This document shows, piece by piece, positions 19,200-22,692 of a stretch of 22,692 bases of DNA. The DNA lies in IMG/VR virus record IMGVR_UViG_3300031754_000219, positions 1 through 22,692 of that record. One strand, written 5' to 3'. The stretch is from a virus. A model generated the notes under the pieces. That model was given only the letters and a program-made list of their open reading frames with translations, did not search any database and was not told the origin of the DNA. The position numbers and the translations under genes are program-made. Position 1 is the first letter of the stretch; every line of letters begins with the position of its first letter.

Positions 19200-22100
19200 A
19201 TGACGATTCTCCCGAACTCAGCCACAGACCTCGCGCTCCGCGCGTTCGAGACGCGGCCGTCGCGCGCCGAGGCCCTGGCCGACCTGGCTCGGCACGCGCG
19301 CGACCTGGGCATGAACGAGACCGCGGCGATGTTCGCCCGGCGTGGCCTCGCGGTCCCTCCGAGCGACGACCTGCTGTTCGTCGAGGGCTGGTCGCGTGAG
19401 TCGCTGGCGACCGACCTCGTGATCTGCGGCTACTACTCGCGCGATCCCGAGACGCGCGAGCTGGCCCACAGGACAGCCGAGGCGCTCGCGCTCGACCGTT
19501 CCGTCTCGGCCGACGTGCGCGAGCTGGCGCGGCAGAACCTGTTCTGGTACGCCCCGAAGCTCCGGACGCTCGCTCCATCCTGGCAAGCGAGGCAGATTGA
19601 ATGGATGCACGGTGCACCAGAAGGGTGGCATGCAATGAACCCATCAATTTGTCGATACGACGGCAAATTGATGGCGATTATACGGTGTGTGAATTACTGG
19701 ATAGAGCCGGACGGGAGCTATAAGTTTCCTGATTCTGAGCCTGCCGTAATTACCAGAAACTTTCTGGTTGAGCTTCATCTGCGGAACCCCCACATCGTCA
19801 GGCGCACCGTCGGAGAGGTCGTCGCCGACCTCGGCACCATGTGGTGGGGCAACGTGCGGGGCATGGAGGACCTCCGGTTGTTTACGATTCGCAGCTCCGA
19901 CCAGCTGTGGTTCTCGTGCGCATGCCGGCAGATGAACGCGGACGGGGTGTGCGAGCAGCTTATCGGGAGCCTCGACGCTGACGGCTTCGTCCGCGTGCTC
20001 ACGCCAATGAGGCTCAACACCGGCCGGTACGAGAAGAACTGGATGCCGCTGATCGACGCTGATACTCCTACCTTCATCTACCGTGTCGACCCGACGACTG
20101 TCGTCCGACCCGACATGACCACCCTTCCTGATGGCCGGCCGGCCGCGATCGCAGGCGACAACTTCGCCGGCTCGGCCCAGCTGGTGCGGTTCGACGGTGG
20201 CTGGCTCGGGATGGAGCATGAGCCGCTGGCGAGCCCGATCAACGGGCGCCGGCTCAACCAGCAGCGCTTCGTCTGGTTCACCGATGGCCTCGAGCTGACG
20301 GCGGTCAGCCGACGGTTCATCTTCGAGCTTAACGAGGAGATCGAGTACGTGATGGGGCTGGTCGATGACGGGGACAGGCTCATCATTTCCTATGGGTCCC
20401 ACGACCGGCAGGCCCGGGTCGGCACGCTCGAAGCTGACAACGTGCGGAGGATGCTGGATAAAGAGCCATGGGTGGCGCGAAAACCATCATCTACTTCAAT
20501 CGAGACAGTTCCAAAGCCGTGGAGGATAATTGACAGGATCGTCCCCCCGTCGGATCACGATGCGCTCGCTCTAGACCGCACCGCCTCACCTGAGGCGCGC
20601 GAGGTGGCGCGTCGCGCGTCCGTCGCCGAGCTCCTGGAGGTACAGGAGCTGCTGCCGTCGTGGTGCCAACGGCGGCTGGTGTTCGCGCCGCCCGAGGGCT
20701 TCGCGGCGATGGCACCCAGCGTCGTCAACCGCAGGGGCAGGCTGCTCGCCACGGTGCGGTGCATCAACTACGCGTGCAATGACGAAGCCGGGTACCACAG
20801 AATAGCCGACGGCGCGCCTATGGGCCGCGAAGCGGTCAGGCCAGTGAGCCGCACATTCATGGTTGAGTTCGACCCAGAGACTATGAACGATAGCACCCTT
20901 GGCGAGCTTAGCACGACTAGGGTTTTGCAGAAGCCTCGCGAAGACGCACGCGCCCTCGGCTTCGAGGACGTGGTGCCGTTCGAGTGGGGCGAGAAGCTGT
21001 GGGGTATAGCCGCCTTCTCCGAACAGTCGGCGGACGGCCTACCCGAGCAGTGGCTGATCAGGATCGACGAGGACGTGTGGTCGGTTGATCACGCTCTCCG
21101 CCTAAGCTCGCAAGCTGGACCACGCCGCGCCGAGAAGAACTGGATGCCGGTAGCCGGTGGCAGCCCAACGCCGCGGTTCGTCTACCTGTGCGATCCGACG
21201 ACGATCTTAAATTACCGCGGCGAGGTCGTCCACCGCAGTGAGCTGGAGTTCGCCGCGGAGCACCTCCACGGTGGCTCGCAGGCTGTGCCGTTCGCTGGTG
21301 GTTGGCTGGCGGTGGTGCACTGGATGCAGGTGCTCGACGAGGCCAACCGGTGGGCCGACTTCGAGTACAGGAACCGGTTCGTCTGGTTCGACAAGAGCCT
21401 CGCCCTGCGCCGCGTTTCACCGGCGTGGACGTTCCCGGTAGACCCCTCGGTTTCGCCGTTCCCGCGGCGCTTCCAGATAGTCCACGGGCTCGCCTGGCAC
21501 CCGGACGGTCGCCGCCTGGTGGTGGGCTACGAGATGTACGAGCGCGAGCCGTGGGTGGCCGGGGTGGACGCCGACGACGTCCGCAGGCTCATGGGATTTT
21601 CGGAGGTGGATGTGAATACAAATGTGAAGATGGAGACGAATTCTGCGGCGGCAATTGGCGACCATTGGGTTCTGGAGCAGACCAACCGATCACTGCAGAA
21701 TTCAGAGTCCGTAGAAGAGGCGACCCACGCACTGCGCGCGCTGGGGCTGCCGGAGTGCGGTGGGTGCCGCGAGAAGAACTGGGACACCTACCTGGGCATC
21801 TGGCACGCTCTTAAAACCTGCGTTCATGCGCCAGAAGCGCCCATCCTCGACGCCGGTGGCGATCGTCACTCGGTTTTCCTCCCAGGGATGAGGAAGCTCG
21901 GCTACCAGAACCTCCTCAACGTGAACATCGCCGAGTGGTCCCCTGGAGACGAGAGCGGCATCCGCTTCCGCCGCGGCGACATAACGGCGCTGGACCTGCC
22001 GGACCAGTCGCAACAGTTCGTCATGTGCCAGTCAGTCCTAGAGCACGATGTAGACTGGCGTAGGTTCTTTGACGAGATGGCCAGGGTCATCTTGCCCGGC

Positions 22101-22316
22101 GGTGGTCTCTTCGTGTCGATAGACTACTGGGGGCGGTCGACCTACGAGGGCGTGAAGATCTTCGACGAGGGAGAGGTCCGCGAGATGGTAGACCACGCCG
22201 CCAACCGCGGGTTGCGCCTATCGTCGCCGATGGACTACTCCTGCCGCGAGGCGTGCGTCGAGTGGGACGGCCGTCGGTACACCTTCATGAACATGCTGTT
22301 CGTCCGCGCGCAGTGA
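19200..22316 (+). CDS. Tandem beta-propeller (GH43/GH130-like) protein fused to a SAM-dependent methyltransferase
   Basis: ATG 19200 has AAGGT a few bases upstream and gives 1038 residues; a longer frame to 19104 would run across the promoter region. Residues 1-125 are TPR-like helices. Residues 126-430 and 480-800 are two copies of one beta-propeller-like domain. Each opens after a LALDR...PSW helix with PEGxxAMxPS and R(C)xNY, and each contains EKNWMP, xxDPTT and RFVWF. Residues 845-1038 are a class I methyltransferase: ILDAGGDRHS at 882, LNVNIAE near 906, and MCQSVLEHDVDWRRFFDEM at 942-960. Motif I is atypical (DAGGD instead of GxGxG). The propellers resemble glycan-active folds. The combination suggests a glycan-modifying enzyme; donor and acceptor are unknown. 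Confidence 0.7.
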   Translation: MTILPNSATDLALRAFETRPSRAEALADLARHARDLGMNETAAMFARRGLAVPPSDDLLFVEGWSRESLATDLVICGYYSRDPETRELAHRTAEALALDRSVSADVRELARQNLFWYAPKLRTLAPSWQARQIEWMHGAPEGWHAMNPSICRYDGKLMAIIRCVNYWIEPDGSYKFPDSEPAVITRNFLVELHLRNPHIVRRTVGEVVADLGTMWWGNVRGMEDLRLFTIRSSDQLWFSCACRQMNADGVCEQLIGSLDADGFVRVLTPMRLNTGRYEKNWMPLIDADTPTFIYRVDPTTVVRPDMTTLPDGRPAAIAGDNFAGSAQLVRFDGGWLGMEHEPLASPINGRRLNQQRFVWFTDGLELTAVSRRFIFELNEEIEYVMGLVDDGDRLIISYGSHDRQARVGTLEADNVRRMLDKEPWVARKPSSTSIETVPKPWRIIDRIVPPSDHDALALDRTASPEAREVARRASVAELLEVQELLPSWCQRRLVFAPPEGFAAMAPSVVNRRGRLLATVRCINYACNDEAGYHRIADGAPMGREAVRPVSRTFMVEFDPETMNDSTLGELSTTRVLQKPREDARALGFEDVVPFEWGEKLWGIAAFSEQSADGLPEQWLIRIDEDVWSVDHALRLSSQAGPRRAEKNWMPVAGGSPTPRFVYLCDPTTILNYRGEVVHRSELEFAAEHLHGGSQAVPFAGGWLAVVHWMQVLDEANRWADFEYRNRFVWFDKSLALRRVSPAWTFPVDPSVSPFPRRFQIVHGLAWHPDGRRLVVGYEMYEREPWVAGVDADDVRRLMGFSEVDVNTNVKMETNSAAAIGDHWVLEQTNRSLQNSESVEEATHALRALGLPECGGCREKNWDTYLGIWHALKTCVHAPEAPILDAGGDRHSVFLPGMRKLGYQNLLNVNIAEWSPGDESGIRFRRGDITALDLPDQSQQFVMCQSVLEHDVDWRRFFDEMARVILPGGGLFVSIDYWGRSTYEGVKIFDEGEVREMVDHAANRGLRLSSPMDYSCREACVEWDGRRYTFMNMLFVRAQ

Positions 22317-22692
22317 GCTACACGGAGATCGATAGCTGCCGCGTCTGCGGCAATCGGAATCTGGTCCCGGTGCTCCACCTTGGCAACCAGTACCTTAGTG
22401 GCGTCTTTCCACGCGCGAGGGACCATCTTGATTCCCTCACCAGCGGCCCCCTGGACCTGGTCAAGTGCCACGGTGACGGCGCTTGCGGCCTTCTGCAGCT
22501 GCTCCAGTCCTACCCGCCGGCGGAGATGTACGGTGACAACTACGGCTACCGGTCTGGGCTAAACCGCACGATGGTCGACCACCTGCGCGGCAAGGTGCGC
22601 CGGATAACGGACCTCGTCGCGCTCAGGGACGGCGACTGCGTCGTCGACATCGGCAGCAACGACTCGACCCTGCTCCGGGCCTACCCGCAGGC
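22313..22692 (+). CDS. Zinc-finger C-methyltransferase (Methyltransf_13/14 type), 5' part
   Basis: GTG 22313 overlaps the previous stop (GTGA), and the frame stays open to the window end (126 complete codons). The N-terminus has CRVCGN (Cys 9 and 12), then VKCHGDGACGLLQL with further cysteines, the zinc-binding domain found in front of sugar C-methyltransferases such as TylCIII and NovU. EMYGDNYGYRSGLNRTMVDH and then DCVVDIGSNDSTLL are the linker and SAM-binding motif I of that family. The usual partner is a nucleotide-activated keto-deoxysugar. Here it follows the propeller-methyltransferase gene, so both may act on the same glycan. The catalytic and C-terminal domains lie outside the window. 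Confidence 0.8.
   Translation, partial: MSYTEIDSCRVCGNRNLVPVLHLGNQYLSGVFPRARDHLDSLTSGPLDLVKCHGDGACGLLQLLQSYPPAEMYGDNYGYRSGLNRTMVDHLRGKVRRITDLVALRDGDCVVDIGSNDSTLLRAYPQ

Overview
The window is the late structural region of a tailed double-stranded DNA phage (free phage or prophage), most likely a siphovirus. It is GC-rich and densely packed, and nearly all genes are on the + strand. Neighbouring genes usually overlap by four bases (ATGA, GTGA or TTGA), and GTG and TTG starts are common. The tail-tip genes follow the order known from the Rhodobacter capsulatus gene transfer agent (gp12, gp13, gp14, gp15), so an alphaproteobacterial host is a reasonable inference, not something the sequence proves.

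Layout. 1-2171: head completion and tail joining genes (gp6-like fragment, a protein with an Ig-like C-terminus, a small membrane protein, an HK97 gp10-like protein, a tail terminator-like protein). 2192-6397: tail shaft (tail tube protein, tail assembly chaperones with a likely programmed frameshift, a Cys-rich YkgJ-like protein, tape measure). 6401-11521: tail tip (distal tail protein, hub protein with a probable Fe-S cysteine set, NlpC/P60 peptidase, then a gp15-like attachment protein in two genes). A low-GC GIY-YIG homing endonuclease gene sits antisense between the distal tail and hub genes. 11523-17491: receptor-binding module (collagen-like fibre, a large two-domain beta-helix protein with a signal peptide, a Trp-rich unknown, a small beta-helix protein). 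17496-22692: glycan-related genes (GT2 glycosyltransferase, a 1038-residue double-propeller/methyltransferase fusion, the start of a C-methyltransferase). These are interrupted at 18191-19127 by a minus-strand cluster of four small genes with its own promoter-like sequence and a repeated leader.

How it works together: the first half builds the tail and a tip able to cut peptidoglycan. The middle supplies fibres and probable polysaccharide-degrading spikes. The right end could modify glycans on the virion or host surface.

The most unusual features are: (i) the gp15-like gene, where an ATG at 9573 is joined in frame to the conserved N-terminus through a UGA in the loop of a perfect hairpin, which competes with a second hairpin covering the ATG; (ii) the minus-strand small-gene cluster, including a gene that needs a +1 shift at a C6 run; (iii) the tandem propeller-methyltransferase fusion; and (iv) AT-rich recoding of the distal tail gene's last codons beside the homing endonuclease. 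No tRNA, rRNA, CRISPR array or insertion sequence was seen.
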